Shown here: positions 1-12,089 of the stretch, in pieces | Layout: each line of letters begins with the position of its first letter | Position numbering within the stretch: the first letter of the stretch is position 1 | Assembly (NCBI RefSeq): GCF_003573695.1 | Contig: NC_039362.1 | Span: 181,369,977 to 181,433,976 of the forward strand | Direction: 5' to 3' | DNA: 64,000 bases | From: Papaver somniferum | Lineage: Eukaryota; Streptophyta; Magnoliopsida; Ranunculales; Papaveraceae | Translations under genes and position numbers: made by a program | Notes under the pieces: model-generated | Told to the model about the DNA's origin: nothing | The model's database searches: none | The model's input: only the letters and a program-made list of their open reading frames with translations

Positions 1-1320
1 AAAACAAGTCTCTTAAGCAGATTGTAGGCGATTTATGAATTACCAAGAAAACATAAAATGCAGTGCCAAAATTAGAAAAATTTGAACCCAAACAGAATAA
101 AATTGTATTAACAACTAAACCATTGTATTAGATGTTCAAAACTGCAATTTAGTTCTCAGACAACCACAATGTTGCGGCAACTATTCAATGGAAAGCAATT
201 AATTTCCCTCCGGCCCTAAAAAAATCCCAATGTACAACATCGATTCTATAGAGAAAAAAGATAATTAAGTATCAGACACATGGATGAGCTCTAGAAGATC
301 TAACTGTCGCTCAGCAACAACTATTACTTGTGGAGTCATGGGGCATATGGGCGGTGACCTCCAGCGTATGAGCTACGCCAGGCAGATGAGCAAGCGGTAA
401 ATAAGAACATGAATGTTCATGTAATTGGATTCTATAATGCCAATCTTAGTAATAAAGCAAATTATTTATCAGTTATTAATGTAAATTGCAAGACGAAGAA
501 GAAGAAGAAACAAATAGGAAAATAATAAGATAATTAAATTGCGCCAAAAAGTCATGGTCATTAAAAAAAATATAGAATTGACAGGTTATTCCACATACGA
601 TTTCAAGATAAGTGTGTCAAAGTGTAAGGATGAGATGGAGAGGCATACCTATAGTGGTGCTGAGTTCAGTAGTAGCACTGGTTCTTCCTATGAGAGGGAA
701 CAGAAAATAAAGGGAACTAAAAAAAGTGAATCATATGTAAAAGAAAAGCTTTCAGTAGTAGCACTAGTCTCCTCTTCCATAACCCACAGAGAACCGATAA
801 GACTCAATGAAAACAAGAGCTGATAATTTTATTTGAGAATAAGGTTACAGAACCGAAAGGAAATTGCAGAAGAAGCTGATACACCAACATCAAAGCACAT
901 CGATTATATTGCAGGGAACTCTACCAAAGAAAAAATGGAGAAGTTCTCAGGAATGATACATGCGAAGGGTAACTTCAACTCCCAAAAGCTTACAACATCC
1001 CCTGATTATCACTGCACAGTCCTTTAATCTCAGCAACCAATATAAAGAAACATTACTCTCAATAATTTTTCCTTCTTTCACGATGAAAAATAATCTATCT
1101 CAACAACATCTATCCTAGAAATCAATTGATAGTGATCATAAATGTTAATTTCAATGACTTCAACGAAAACAAATTCTTGGGTTTAGATTTTTAAGATGTG
1201 GTCTAAATGTAAATCAGTCATAGCTACAGAAAACTAATCAGAAAAAAAAAGTTCAATCAGGTTCTCTGAACTCAAGATTGTACTACAATTAGAAGAACAA
1301 TATATTGATAGATAAAGATT
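1..1320. other. AT-rich non-coding stretch, no gene supported
   Basis: Short open frames exist on both strands (for example about 539-823 and 833-1027 on the plus strand), but none has a recognisable motif, codon bias or splice context. On the minus strand a short in-frame stretch near 300-400 could be a terminal exon, but nothing anchors it. Confidence 0.5.
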
Positions 1321-1322
1321 AG

Positions 1323-1796
1323 TTAACAACCAACATTAATCTGTGAAACACACACATAAATAAGTCCAAAAGAGAGTAAGGAGGGTATTGTTATCATCGG
1401 TGGTGGTGATAGTGGTGTACCCAGTTCATGTTTATCTTTTTCCGGTGTAATATCATCCGCCTGCATTTTTAATCTTCCCAGTTCAGTGGAAACACAAAAG
1501 GGAATGATGTGCTTCAGGTACACCTGCAAAATAGAGAAAAAAGGCTTGGATTAAAAAACAAAACAAAAAAATATCTCTCAAAGAAAATCAAATAGTATAT
1601 GAAAAATCAAGTTTCATTGAAAAATAAATCAATTATTGCATACTTACTCATCATTTTCATCACTTCGATTAGGGATTGTGTATGACAGATTGGAGTTTCT
1701 GGTTTTGGATTCACGGTGGAAAATATGGGAGTTCTTGGATTTTAAAACTAATACGGTTTTGCTTGTTAGGGTTTTCACGAGGTTCTGCATCTTCAT
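1323..1796 (-). CDS. Possible small two-exon gene, unidentified
   Basis: On the minus strand an ATG at 1796 opens about 49 codons (starting MKMQNLVKTL) that end in a consensus donor (GA/GTAAGTATG, exon end 1648). A pyrimidine-rich tract and TTTTGCAG acceptor lie at 1524, followed by an open stretch that ends at 1323 and contains MQADDITPEKDKHELG. The donor and acceptor are good, but the simple join puts a TGA three codons into exon 2, so either the start frame is wrong, the first exon is leader sequence, or the locus is broken. I do not recognise the protein. The plus-strand open frame over the same bases is a shadow. Low confidence: the splice signals are the main evidence. Confidence 0.25.
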
Positions 1797-2084
1797 AATT
1801 CACATTAGAGGCGGAGGTGTTCTCATCTCTTTTAGAGATACAAAGGCAGATCTAAAGACGACGGTAAGTGGAGGCGCATAGAAAAAAAGCGAGAGAGAAA
1901 GAAAAAGGAATATTGTATAGGGTTGTACAGTATAAAGTTTTGAAGTTTCAATGGAATGAATGCATCAAATATTTGATGTTCAACAAATAAGAATATGCCA
2001 CGTTGAGATTATGATGGTTTGACTTTTTCATCCATAATCTAAACCGTCCACTCAGACATCCAAGCAAGTACGAAGTATATAGCC

Positions 2085-2245
2085 AAACACGCTACTTCTG
2101 TTGGCTCCGATCAAACTTGGTATTTATGTCCACCTGAATTTTTGTGTAATCTTTTGTATGAAGACTCGGTGGGGAGAACTTTCCCCCGTTTTGTGAGGCT
2201 CAACTAGTTTTTTGTTAATAAACCTTGTTTATCGAAAAAAATAAA
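2085..2245 (+). mobile_element. Probable 3' end of a 5'-truncated LINE
   Basis: The segment translates to YLCPPEFLCNLLYEDSVG followed by FPRFVRLN and a stop, resembling the tail sequence that plant L1 elements carry just before their 3' UTR. It then runs into TTTTTTGTTAATAAA and an A-rich end. No reverse transcriptase precedes it, so if the reading is right this is a short, dead-on-arrival copy. The left edge is a guess. Confidence 0.35.
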
Positions 2246-5200
2246 AAACAATGGTATCCAAATATTATCTGTCAAATTTTATGAAAAATCCTTTTTGTCC
2301 AAGCTCTTCGGTAAGACCCTACGAGCTATTCGAAAGATTCAACTTTATCCAGTTTCACACGTTACCATTATATCCGCTGAATAACCCTTGACGTCAATCA
2401 TTTTTACCTAGTATCCTTCAATTTCATAATATATCCCTCAATATCACCTTATTGATTTCACCATTTATCAATTGATTGTATCAGATGCATTTTTTTCTTG
2501 GAATTATTTATCACAAATATCTAAGTAAATCCAATGATATAGTACAAATTCTTGAAACATATAAATGTATGTGATTTTTATTGAACTAGCTGGTATTAGG
2601 TGCATAATCAATTATACTGACACATGATGATATCGAGTATGATCTAGTGATTTTGATAGATGAGTGAAATTGAGTAAATTTGGGTTCAACTTATGGATAA
2701 CTAGCGAATTTTGGTATTATCTAGTGATAGTAATTGCATGATGTTATTCAGACACACCAACACATTCAGCCTTCTCCGCAGTTAACTGTACATCTACATA
2801 ATGGTATTTTGCTTCAATTCAATAAATCCTGGGGTAAAAAGAAAATTATAAGACACAACATTAAAATCTGGGTCTAATCCGTATTCAACGTCTGATTTCA
2901 GTCTCTCACGATGATGATATATTATAACACCAAAGACTGCAAAAAATAAAATAAAAAAATTACACATCCAGCATAGATACATACAAATAATTGTAATATA
3001 ACACCCGATATCATCTGGTGCTTAGAGTTATACCCGTGTTAATTTAATTCATGATTTCAGACTTTGCTCTATCTGATCAAAATTCATTTGATGCTTAAAT
3101 GTCTAAACGGAATAAGTTACTTTGTAACTAAGGATTTCAAATTTCTTTCTATCTCACCGGGCATTGTCTAATGTTTGAAGTTTTTCACAAACTATCATCT
3201 GATTTATGATTTCTATTTTATTTTATCCTACTCAATTTTATCGAATGCTTAGAGGTTCACATTGATCCCTAAAATGCTCAAGATATAATGAATTCATCCG
3301 ACTCGGGAGATTTCGTTCGATGTTACTTGTTGTGCATCACTGCATAAAAGGCCACAAATTTAATAACGTCATGAAACTCTAATTCATTGGTTTGGAAAAC
3401 AAATCGATCTATTATAATAATTTACCGAGTTATCTATACATCGGTATCTAAAAATTATAGATTTAAGTCATTTAGCGAATTGAAATTTTATGTTAAAAAG
3501 AAAAAAAATAGTTAACACGAAAGGCCAAGGGTGATCCGTATGGTGTTTATCAGACTAGTAGAAAATCAGAGTCTCTAATCCAACGAATGTAAATGCAAAC
3601 AGAAAAAGTGACATGGATCACTACTTACAAAGGAGGGAAAATTGCTCGATGGGCAGGAACAACAAAATTTTGGCGCATTGTTCCCCCAAAATTTCACTAA
3701 AATTTCTTTCCCCTATGAAAACCTAAATGCATCTTGCGATTCTCTGCTCTGCCTCTTTTTTTTTTCTTCTTTTCTTTCCAAGCTTGAAACCCTTCCACAA
3801 AACACATGAACAGAACCTCACCACTTCCATTATTCACAACCATAATATCAATAACCTAAAAGTAGAGTAATTAAATCAGAAAACTGAAAACGGCACCTCT
3901 CTGAGTCGTTAATGCCCCCTAAACCATAACACATCTTATTTTCTTTCAGGTTTTATCTCATGAAATTCTTCTTTTTTCCAGAGATTTTGAAGATTGAGAA
4001 AAGGAAGATCTTGTTCCATGTTATCGTACATTGATTTGGGTAAGAAGATCCATGTTAATTTGAAATCTTTATCTTGTTATCTGGGAATTTTCGAAATATC
4101 GATTTAAGTATTGATTTAAATAGGTTTATGTACTTTTATGTCGTAGGTTTTGTTATGGGTTCATGTGAATCATGTCCCTTAGCTTCCTGTAATTTTGAAC
4201 CTTCCTTCACTGGTGTTATGTTGCAATTTCTCTTTTGCGAAGAATAAGAAAAAGAGATGGTTTGACAATAATGAACAGGTTAGGGGTTTAATTTTAATCA
4301 ACTCATTTGGTATGATGATAACTTGATGTACTTTATCTGTTTGCTGGAATGATTAACTAGAATCTACTTGGTTTTTATAAATAGGTAGAAAAGATGGATT
4401 GATGTGCAATCAAGTACCAGGTGAAACAAAATTCAGTCTTGGTTTCTTGATGCGTTTGACTATGATATTCCAATCAAGATGGATCTTCTGAATTTGAGTA
4501 TAAGAGGCCTTTGATTAGTTGGACCTTCCTTTTGTCGAGAAGTTAAAACATTTGTTGGATTGGCATTCGGATTACCCTGCATACCAAGTGAGTTGCATAC
4601 TGCCAAGGCATTAGTAGAACACTTGAAACTCGACTTGCATTTTTGAGAGATCATATTCATTGTCAGATTATAATAGAGGGGGAAAGACATAGGGATATTG
4701 AATTTTAGAGCTTACTACTTTTGGGACTTACTATGATCCATATTGCTTGATTAGTCTTTCCAATTTCTTAAATTTGAGCATCATATGTGAAAACTGTCGT
4801 AGTTTATTTCTCTTTGTCATTGTTCAATCATACTTCATTAACATTAGATTTGGTGTGAGTACATTGGCAGGGGATGGTCCAAGCAGAAATGTGTCACTAG
4901 TGTCCAACTGAAAAATTAGATTTGGTTGGTCGCTGTTTATGTCGGCAGCTTGGAAAAACAATTTTGAATAGAACAGGATTACATTACTTAAATAGATTAC
5001 TTGTAATTGCCTGATAAAACTAAGTTTCTAAGTAAATTACTTGTTCATATGTTTTTTTATTAAAAATAATTGGGTTAACATGATCTAATTAAAAATAAAG
5101 AACAAAGAAATTGCTCATCAATTTGGAATCAGACACTATGAGATCCTGACTCATACTCGTTTTTCATGCCTGAACAGATCCGTGGAATTCTGAATGCTGG

Positions 5201-6430
5201 AGGGTTGGGGAATGATGTTTCCTGTTCGCACGGTACCTTGCGCATGTTTTGAAGCAGCAAACCATGCAATTGGAGTTGCAGGTCATGGAAACACTGTTCC
5301 CTGAAATATTGGAATCGCCATCTTATTTTTGCAGTATAATTCCTCATAGTTCTCTCTCGTATAAAATGTCATTGAGTAAGTAATGATTACTAAAAAGCTT
5401 GATTTAGTACACCTGAACTAGTTAAATGCAGTAGTGACTTTGTGTTATATTATCGACCTATGTGTGTGGGTTGCTCCTGCTAGTGCTGATTTGTTTAGTT
5501 CATTCTCTTGACAATGCCCCATTATCATATTCTTGCCTATATATTGGTTTTCTTCAGCATAAACTGCATACTACAACCGTTGTAATTCCTTGAATTTTGG
5601 AAGTTTCATAATAAACTACTACCACTCCAATAGTGGGTGCCGACTTAAGTTTGACTTAATTTCCAGTCACAATGCAGTGAATTGGATGAAATTGTAGTTA
5701 TTTATTGGTTGGGGGCAGTTTCATGACTGACGGGTATTATTTTTAGCACCACAAGAGGGCCTCATATTGCATTCTTTACTTGTATTGCTCCATTGTCCAT
5801 TGCTGGTCTTCTCTTCCAAAATCCTGATTTTCTGCTACAGAAAGCATCTCGCAACATATTTGTATGCTTTATTCTTATTCTTATGTTTTGTGTACTCAAA
5901 TAGTTAGAAATAGAAGAACTTAATTTTTTTATGTAAGGTAATATTCATTTTTTCTTCATTTTAGCTCTTTGTTTACTTGGTTTGTGGTCTTTTTCTTCTA
6001 AGTTTGATGATACAACAACAACACCCCCAGATGATCAACATAACACCCACCCCCACCCCACCCCCCCACCCCACCACCACATGAATGTCAAATCTTTTGT
6101 CTGGTAAGTAACTTTGTCAATTTATTCTTATGACTTACCTATTTTTGGTGTGCATTTCATTTGTGATTCATGTAATTTTGAATTAAGAGGTACTGAGAAC
6201 TTAGGAAGTCAGGTGCATCTCACTGCTTGATTGATCTAGACACGGATTGGAATCTGAGTCTTCTTTAATAGATTTGCAATCATTAACTATGGAGTTTGAA
6301 ACTGTTAATTTTCAGTTTGAGTATCATAAATGAGAAATGCGAATGAGTTAATATGTCTCTAAATTGGGCACTATGATAGTGAGAAATGGTATTTAATGGT
6401 ATACAAAAATGATGAATTTGTGGTTTTACG
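2246..6430. other. Long AT-rich region without a supported gene
   Basis: No open frame with recognisable coding content is present. Between about 3720 and 4400 there is a pyrimidine-rich, leader-like sequence with GTAAG donor-like sites, suggesting a transcribed 5' leader reading to the right. At about 5180-5340 a short stretch ends in TATTTTTGCAG and contains frames such as METLFPEILESPS that look exon-like but match nothing I know. A C-rich simple tract lies at 6044-6080. These pieces could belong to the same decayed gene as the exon-like sequence at 6512-6788. Confidence 0.4.
6044..6080. repeat. C-rich (CCCCA)n-like tract
   Basis: A run of CCCAC, CCCCA and CCCCCCCA units with at least five C-runs of three or more separated by single A bases. 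The minus strand is therefore G-rich with the spacing of a G-quadruplex motif. It lies in an intron-like or intergenic context. Confidence 0.7.
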
Positions 6431-6511
6431 TCGATGTCTTACATGCCGCTGAATCACTTTTTTTTTTCTTATTTTTTAGGTTCTTAGTGTGTATTACATG
6501 TATCATTTCAG

Positions 6512-6788
6512 GTTTAAGTCGGTCACTTTTAGAAGAACAAAGGAAGCTAATAAAAAGAAAAATCCAATGCGACAAAAAACTGGATTGGTAGAAGCTGCTT
6601 TGTTTGAGGTCAATAATAGGGATAGGATAGGTGGTTTCTTTTGTTGGTCCTGATGCATTATATTGTACTCCTAAACTTTCCAAGCATGGAAACTGTAAGG
6701 TTGGAGAAGTTATTATTCACCGTCGGGAGAATGGTGAATGGCAGTACCCAGACATTCTTAGAAGGAGAAGAGAAAGAAGCTAAGATGA
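6512..6788 (+). pseudogene. Exon-like remnants of an unidentified gene
   Basis: After a good acceptor (CATTTCAG at 6511) one frame reads SVTFRRTKEANKKKNPMRQK and then TGLVEAALFEVNNRDR before a stop near 6650. A second piece, about 6693-6780, reads VGEVIIHRRENGEWQYPDIL then RRRRERS and a stop. Both have the charged, ordered composition of real protein rather than random AT-rich sequence, and the second resembles a natural C-terminus. No start codon or upstream exons can be joined with confidence, and I do not recognise the family. It could be a pseudogene, a captured gene fragment, or the last exons of a gene whose upstream exons are in 4.4-5.4 kb. Confidence 0.3.
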
Positions 6789-7215
6789 CACATTTATCTC
6801 ATTATCTGTATAAGTGGATAGCGCTTGAGTGTATTGTCCAAGGATTTTGGATACGGAAGTACTTTTTTCCAACTGTTGGACTTGCTGGCCCCCTTTAATT
6901 AGTGATTTAAAGATCGGAATATGTTTATGCTGACAAACACAAGGAGACTAATATTTTACATTCTGGGAAGTATCTTACTCAGTTGATGATTTACGTAATA
7001 GGGCTGGTACATACACATGTTTGTGTCTATGTAAGCATAGGGTTAATACTTTGTTTTGGATAGTATTTGCACCTTTCTTTTTATGTTTAAGTAGGATACT
7101 TTAGAGTTTGTACAGTGTAAGGGACCTCATTTGTATTGAATCCGTAATTTAAATATATGGATAATATTTTTTGTAATGCAAGTTTTCTGAAAGATGCACA
7201 TTAGCATGATCGACT

Positions 7216-7636
7216 TTGGCTAAGAGGGAAGCACTTATCTTACACCATTTCATAGTATATGCTTTTCTAATAAACCATATATTATGGAAACTTAAACAAA
7301 CCAAGTGGCTAAATAAATTCCCTTTCCGTCACAGGTTAATAGGTGTGTCTATTATCACCTTGAAGATTCGACACATACATAATTGCTTAATGTGGCCATA
7401 TACACATCTACGGCTACATGTGTAGGGATTAGACTGAAAACCATGACCAAACGATACCCTATGGCTACACTTGATGGGTTTATGATTAAACCCATGACCA
7501 AATGCTGCATTATGGCTACAGGGTAACACAAAATGTGGTTATAGTTATACTGATGACTAGTAGCCACGCAAATAGCCCGAAACGTGGCTAGTATGTAAAC
7601 CAAAAACTGTGGCCTATGTGAAGGTTTGTACTAGTG
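7216..7636 (-). mobile_element. CACTA-type transposon terminus (one end only)
   Basis: Reading the minus strand from 7636, the sequence begins CACTAGTACAAACC, the terminal signature of the CACTA (En/Spm) superfamily. It continues into about 300 bases with repeated TGGCTAC/GTAGCCA motifs in both orientations at about 7402, 7461, 7514, 7560 and 7586, as expected of the subterminal transposase-binding repeats of these elements. The end abuts the truncated gypsy gag at 7640. I found no partner terminus to the left, so the inner boundary (7216) is approximate and the element is probably a fragment. No transposase is visible. Confidence 0.5.
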
Positions 7637-7639
7637 TGG

Positions 7640-10303
7640 GTTGTCATGCACCTCTTCTCCTTCGGGAATTTTTTCTGCAGTACAGGAAATGATATGTTTC
7701 TGTCATTCCTCTAGTGGCGAGATTTTCGCAATATTCATAATTTCTCTTCCGTCATTATCTCTTGCGAACACTCTACTCAAAACATTATCATGAAAATCTT
7801 CAATTGTCTTATATGAATGTAAGATAGAGTGACATAATATATTTTTTGCTTTTGCACCAACTTCTATGAAGAATGTTTCTTTCTTTTTCATCGTATTCAC
7901 TTTTTGATGTTCTGGTGGTGGTGGTAATGGTTGAGATTGCGGATGCCCTACCAGAAAGTCGTTTAGTTTTCCTTGATCTATCATTCTCAAAATAATTCTT
8001 TTTATATTTCTGCAATCATTTGTGGTATGTCCATGAAAATGATGATAAGAGCAAAATTCATGACTTCTGTGGTTTGGAGGATGTTCCGTTCCCATGTTCC
8101 ACGGTATTGGTATATTTTCCATCAAGATTATAGCTTCCCATATCTTCTCCACACTTGCATTTAGAGGTGGCATCTTGATTTCCTTCTATATTACCTTGTG
8201 ATTTCCTTGTCCTTTATTATAGTTTTGCCTTTGACCTCCATAAGTTTCTTGCGGTTGATCGAGCCTTTGAATCTTGTTATTTCCTCCACGATTGTAGAAA
8301 TTTATTTCTCTTTCATACTCTTCTTGATCTCGGATCCCCATAGCTACCAATTTCTGTTGATTGTTACTTGTCACTTTCTCTTGTTGTACTTGCGAAGTAT
8401 TCGCCACTGTGTTTATTAGCTTGGGTAATAAGCTTGCATTCGCTGTTTGTGAGCTGGTGTTCGCAACTGGATATGATTCCATTTCATTTTTCCTTTCCTC
8501 TAGAGAAATGTATTCTTCTTGAAGTTCTCGCAATTCAGTCATTGCAATCGTATTCTTGACTCTGAAAATTTGGACATACAATAGGTTTGTTGCAAACATA
8601 GCATTGATAAATGATAATATGAGATATGTCTAATCTACACGGCCAGCCATTTCGCTACACATAGTTCTCCATATTTTAGTCAAGTGTTTCAAACTTTCGC
8701 CAACCCTTTGTTTTAATCCAAACACATCTTCTATACCAGGTCGTGAGGAATTATTACTTATATATGCCCCCAAGAATGTAGTCTGCAAATGATTGAAGGA
8801 GGTTATTGTATTCTTTGGTAAACCTTCAAACCATTTTAACGCTTCTCATATTAAGCTGGATGCGAAACATTTGCACAATACCGCATCATGATTTTCCCAT
8901 TGTAACATGCACCTCACATAGGCTTTAATGTGCTGAATTGCACAAGTTGTTCCATCAAAAATGCTGGTTAATGCGGGCAAATTGCATTTCGGTGGTATGC
9001 CTCCTAATTGTACTTCCCTTGTAAATGGAGTTTTCGCAGCTTCTTCTATTGCTTCATCCAATTGTCTTCTACCTCCTTCTCCTCTGTTATTTAGCATTCC
9101 TCTCATTTCTTCTAATTCTTTCAATATTTGTTTATTTACACCTGAATCTTGATCCATTGGTCTCTTTAATTTTGATTCTCTTCTTCTGCGTTCATGTCTA
9201 TCTTCTCTTGCGAAATTTTGCATATCTTCTTCATTATCCTCATCTCCTCTTCTTCTGCGATTCTCTTCCTCATCTCTATCTTGAATTCGCAAATGATGAT
9301 GTCTTTCATTTTCCCCTCCATAATTTTGTTCATTTCTTATCAATTCAATTCGTTGTCTTTCAGCCATTCTTTTTACTCTATCATACTCCTCATTGAGATT
9401 ATCGTTATTCCGGTTTTGTATACGTCTTCTTTCTCGATTGTCGTGATTGTTCTGGCGAATTGTCTCCTGAAGCTCTTGTTCTTCCATTTCCGCTCTCAAT
9501 CTTTCACGTTCGCAGATTAAACGTGCTTGTTCAGCATAATGTCTTTCAATTTCTTCTTCAATTGTCTGTTGATTTCTTTGAGTTTCTCTCACATGTAAAA
9601 TTCTTCTTCCTTCCTCTAGATTTCCTTTGCCATCTTGGTTATTTTGTCCCTGATTTTTCTCGTTCTCTTGATTTCCTCCAATTTTCCCATCATCAAAAGT
9701 TTCATTTTGTGGAATGTAACGATCATCAGTTCTTTCTCTATTTTCACGATATTTTTCATTAGGATTTGATATTTCTTCTTGAATATTGTTTACAGCATTG
9801 ATTGTGGGTGAATTTCGCCTCATTTCTCTTCTAGTCGATCTTGAATATGATTTTGTAATACTTCTCGATCTTCTATTCTGTAGTCTTATATTCTCCATCC
9901 TTAATTCGTGATTTTTCCTTGTCAAATTCGCATGTTCTTCTGCCTCAACTCTTCTTTCTTCATGTATTTTTCGTCTCAATGTTTCCAACGCTCCAATTTC
10001 CTCACCTCCATGAATTATTCCTTCATCTGCTTCTTGATTTCTCTCTTCCTGTCTATAATTTCTGTTTTGTTGCTCTTCTTCTATTTCTTCTGCTGAATTT
10101 GATCGCCAAGTGTGTATGCTGACCCTGTCATAATCTGTATTCCTCTCTTGAACTAGTGTTTGTTGAATTGGCGGTTGAATTTGATTTTCTCTATTATTTC
10201 TTATTCTCGTAGATTCTCCCATTTCACTTCTTTCTCTTCCAGCAATTCTTTTGCTTCTTCTAATAGTAGTCGGTTGTTCGGATGTATTTCTTCTTCTAGA
10301 CAT
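7640..10303 (-). pseudogene. Ty3/gypsy retrotransposon gag, stop-riddled and truncated
   Basis: One continuous reading frame runs from the ATG at 10303 down to about 7640. It begins with a very polar, Arg/Glu/Asn-rich region of about 400 residues with coiled-coil character, followed by the gag core (FDGTTCAIQHIKAYVRCMLQ, then EALKWFEGLP) and, after a further spacer, a CX2H/HX4H-type knuckle (FCSYHHFHGHTTNDC). The frame is closed by stops at 8846-8848 (TGA), 8630-8632 (TAG), 8186-8188 (TAG) and 7703-7705 (TGA), without any frameshift between them. All four can be derived from Arg, Gln, Gln and Trp codons by C-to-T or G-to-A changes. No protease, reverse transcriptase or integrase follows because the CACTA end cuts it off at 7636. 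The long plus-strand open frames here are shadows. Confidence 0.85.
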
Positions 10304-10419
10304 TTTTTCAATGTTAACAATATTGCAAGAAATTATGAAAAATTCTTAATCAATCACTTTAAATTTTCACAAATCTCAATATCAATCTTTAGCTTTTTAT
10401 AGAATAATCTTCAACTCCT

Positions 10420-10436
10420 CCCTGTTTCTAGCGCCA
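10420..10436 (-). other. Gypsy primer-binding site
   Basis: On the minus strand TGGCGCTAGAAACAGGG lies three bases inside the LTR end at 10440. TGGCGCTAGAA-type sites are common primer sites in plant gypsy elements. Its position between the LTR and gag start supports the orientation. Confidence 0.65.
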
Positions 10437-10439
10437 TTA

Positions 10440-10861
10440 TGTAGTTGCAGGAAATCTTACACTACACTCTTCATGTGATTTCGTTATTAATCAACTCATT
10501 TTAGGTTTATATTCTTAATTTTATTGATTAATCTTTGGATATTCTTACAAGAAAAGATAAAGGACTCAAGAATGATCTCTATTCTAAACTTTCTCTCTCC
10601 TATTTACTTGTTTCTTCCTCAAAGAAGATCCCCCTCTTTACAATTCGAACGACTATTTATAAGGAGATACATAGTGGATGACAGCTAATCTGTCCCTTAT
10701 TCTCGGGTATGGTTTGCGACATTCTCGCAACCTTACAGATGTTAATTTCGCAAACTCTCTAATTTTCGCAGGGTTATCATATCTTTCTCGTGATCTTAGC
10801 TGAGTATTGTATCACTGATAATTTCGCTGAAATATTGTCATTGCGAGATTCTGATCCTACA
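10440..10861 (-). repeat. 5' LTR of the gypsy element
   Basis: The block is bounded by TGTAG at 10440 and CTACA at 10861, the inverted TG...CA ends of an LTR. It has TATTTATAAGG as a TATA-like site on the plus-strand text and lies directly beyond the primer site. The opposite LTR is absent because the element is truncated at 7640. Confidence 0.65.
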
Positions 10862-11236
10862 AAGATTGCTTACAAAATAGATCCAAGTCTTACAACAATT
10901 CTACTTGAGACCTAAATTCACTTTCTCTCTCTCTATCTCTTAATCAAGACTTACCCTAGAATTCTCCAAGAAACAATGACTCTCTCCTTTATATAGGATT
11001 TTACATGGTGACAACTAAGAATCCCTTTATTTTCGGGATCACTGTGCAACATATTCGCTCATATACAATCGCTCATCTTCGCATAACTTACTTCTTCGCA
11101 TAATTCTTCACACTTTACTCATGACTTTGTTGACATTATCTGTGTGTTATCTCAATTTGTTGTGTGCGATGCTCCTCGCGTATGTTGTATTCCTCACTTC
11201 GCGTAGTTATTAACGTGTGCGATATTTAACTCCTAC
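10862..11236 (-). repeat. Second, diverged LTR fragment of the same family
   Basis: Relative to the neighbouring LTR this block repeats the same order of landmarks (TCTCTC tract, TATATAGG site, GTGACAACTAAGAATCCCTT, then CGCA-rich end) with substantial divergence. It ends one base before the ATG of the B3 pseudogene. It is probably an older insertion into which the 10440-10861 element later inserted or recombined. Confidence 0.45.
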
Positions 11237-11237
11237 T

Positions 11238-11679
11238 ATGGATATGAATCAGAAAGGTGGCTTCGATTCTTCAAAGTCTCAGGTGGAGATTTGTGGCTGG
11301 TAATTCATAATCTTTTCAAAGTTCAAAGTGATGCATTTTTTTCTCGGTTCTTCCTAAGGATTTTCACTTCCAACTTGTAAGTATACCCCTCCTACGTTTT
11401 TTACCAAAATAAATGCTGAACCTGTTTATTACTCATCTTATGCAGTTAACACTAGATTGATTTGTCACCCTGCAGAAAATTCCAGACAAATTTTTAAAGA
11501 ATTGTCTGATGAAAGAATTATCAGGGATTAGTATTGTGAGCTTGAAAGGACCAAGTGGGGAAACTTGGGCCGTCGAGTTGATGAGAAATTGTAATAATGG
11601 CGATGAAGAATTGTATTTGAAGAAGGAATGGGAAGTGTTTTTAGCGGAACATAATCTGAAAGAAAACGATGTTTTGTAG
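11238..11679 (+). pseudogene. B3-domain (REM-like) DNA-binding protein pseudogene
   Basis: A short first exon starts MDMNQKGGFDSSKSQ and hits a stop at 11301-11303. A second stretch (SRFFLRIFTSNL-like) ends in a GTAAGT donor at 11377. After the acceptor CCTGCAG at 11475, 67 codons to 11679 encode a typical B3 core: IPDKFLKNCLMKELSG, then SLKGPSGETWAVEL, then KKEWEVFLAEHNLKENDVL. B3 proteins of the REM group are plant nuclear transcription factors whose domain usually continues with an FKY-type strand; here a TAG directly follows DVL, and AGCGGAACAT is duplicated around it. Gene structure and order match a REM gene start, but early stops and loss of all later domains make it a pseudogene. Its 5' side is replaced by an LTR. 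Confidence 0.75.
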
Positions 11680-11970
11680 CGGAACATGATCAAATTGAAG
11701 TTAGAATGTTCTTGTAGACATGTTTGAGGAGTGCAAATGCCAAATACAACCAGTACCAATTGATAAAATGCAATCGTTCCGAGTCTTTTGTCATGCCCAC
11801 ACCAAAAAATCAACCAGTAAAAACGATATTGACTAGATTGACTAATCACCCTTTATATTTCCCTATGTGGCTGTGATATTGTTAGTGCAAAAACAATTGA
11901 GCAGCGAGATTCTAGGACCAACATTTTTTGATTCTGAGTTATTTCAGTTGAACAAACCGACAAAACAAAT

Positions 11971-12020
11971 GGAAATGAAGGACCTCGGGCATGCAACGCG
12001 AGCGCTCAACCTTTTGAGAC
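11971..12020 (-). pseudogene. tRNA-Ala-like remnant, copy 1
   Basis: On the minus strand the fragment keeps AAAGGTTGAGCGCTCGCG and TTGCATG, corresponding to the D-arm/anticodon-arm part of tRNA-Ala(UGC). The acceptor and T arms are degraded. The flanks (GAACAAA-CGACAAAACAAA on one side, CACCATGTT on the other) are shared with copies 2 and 3, so this is a duplicated locus, not an independent tRNA insertion. Confidence 0.55.
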
Positions 12021-12089
12021 GCCCACCATGTTCTTCTTTACTTTTTCGTATTGATGTTTGTATTTTAAGACTGCATATTTTGGAGGTAA

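Noticed and set aside
539..1027. Two plus-strand open frames near the left edge
   Set aside because: The first lacks an ATG at its predicted start, neither shows domains, and both are AT-rich low-information sequence.
8961..10402. Plus-strand open frames opposite the gypsy gag
   Set aside because: Hydrophobic Leu/Phe/Ser strings are the complement of an Arg/Glu-rich coding sequence; the minus strand carries recognisable gag motifs.
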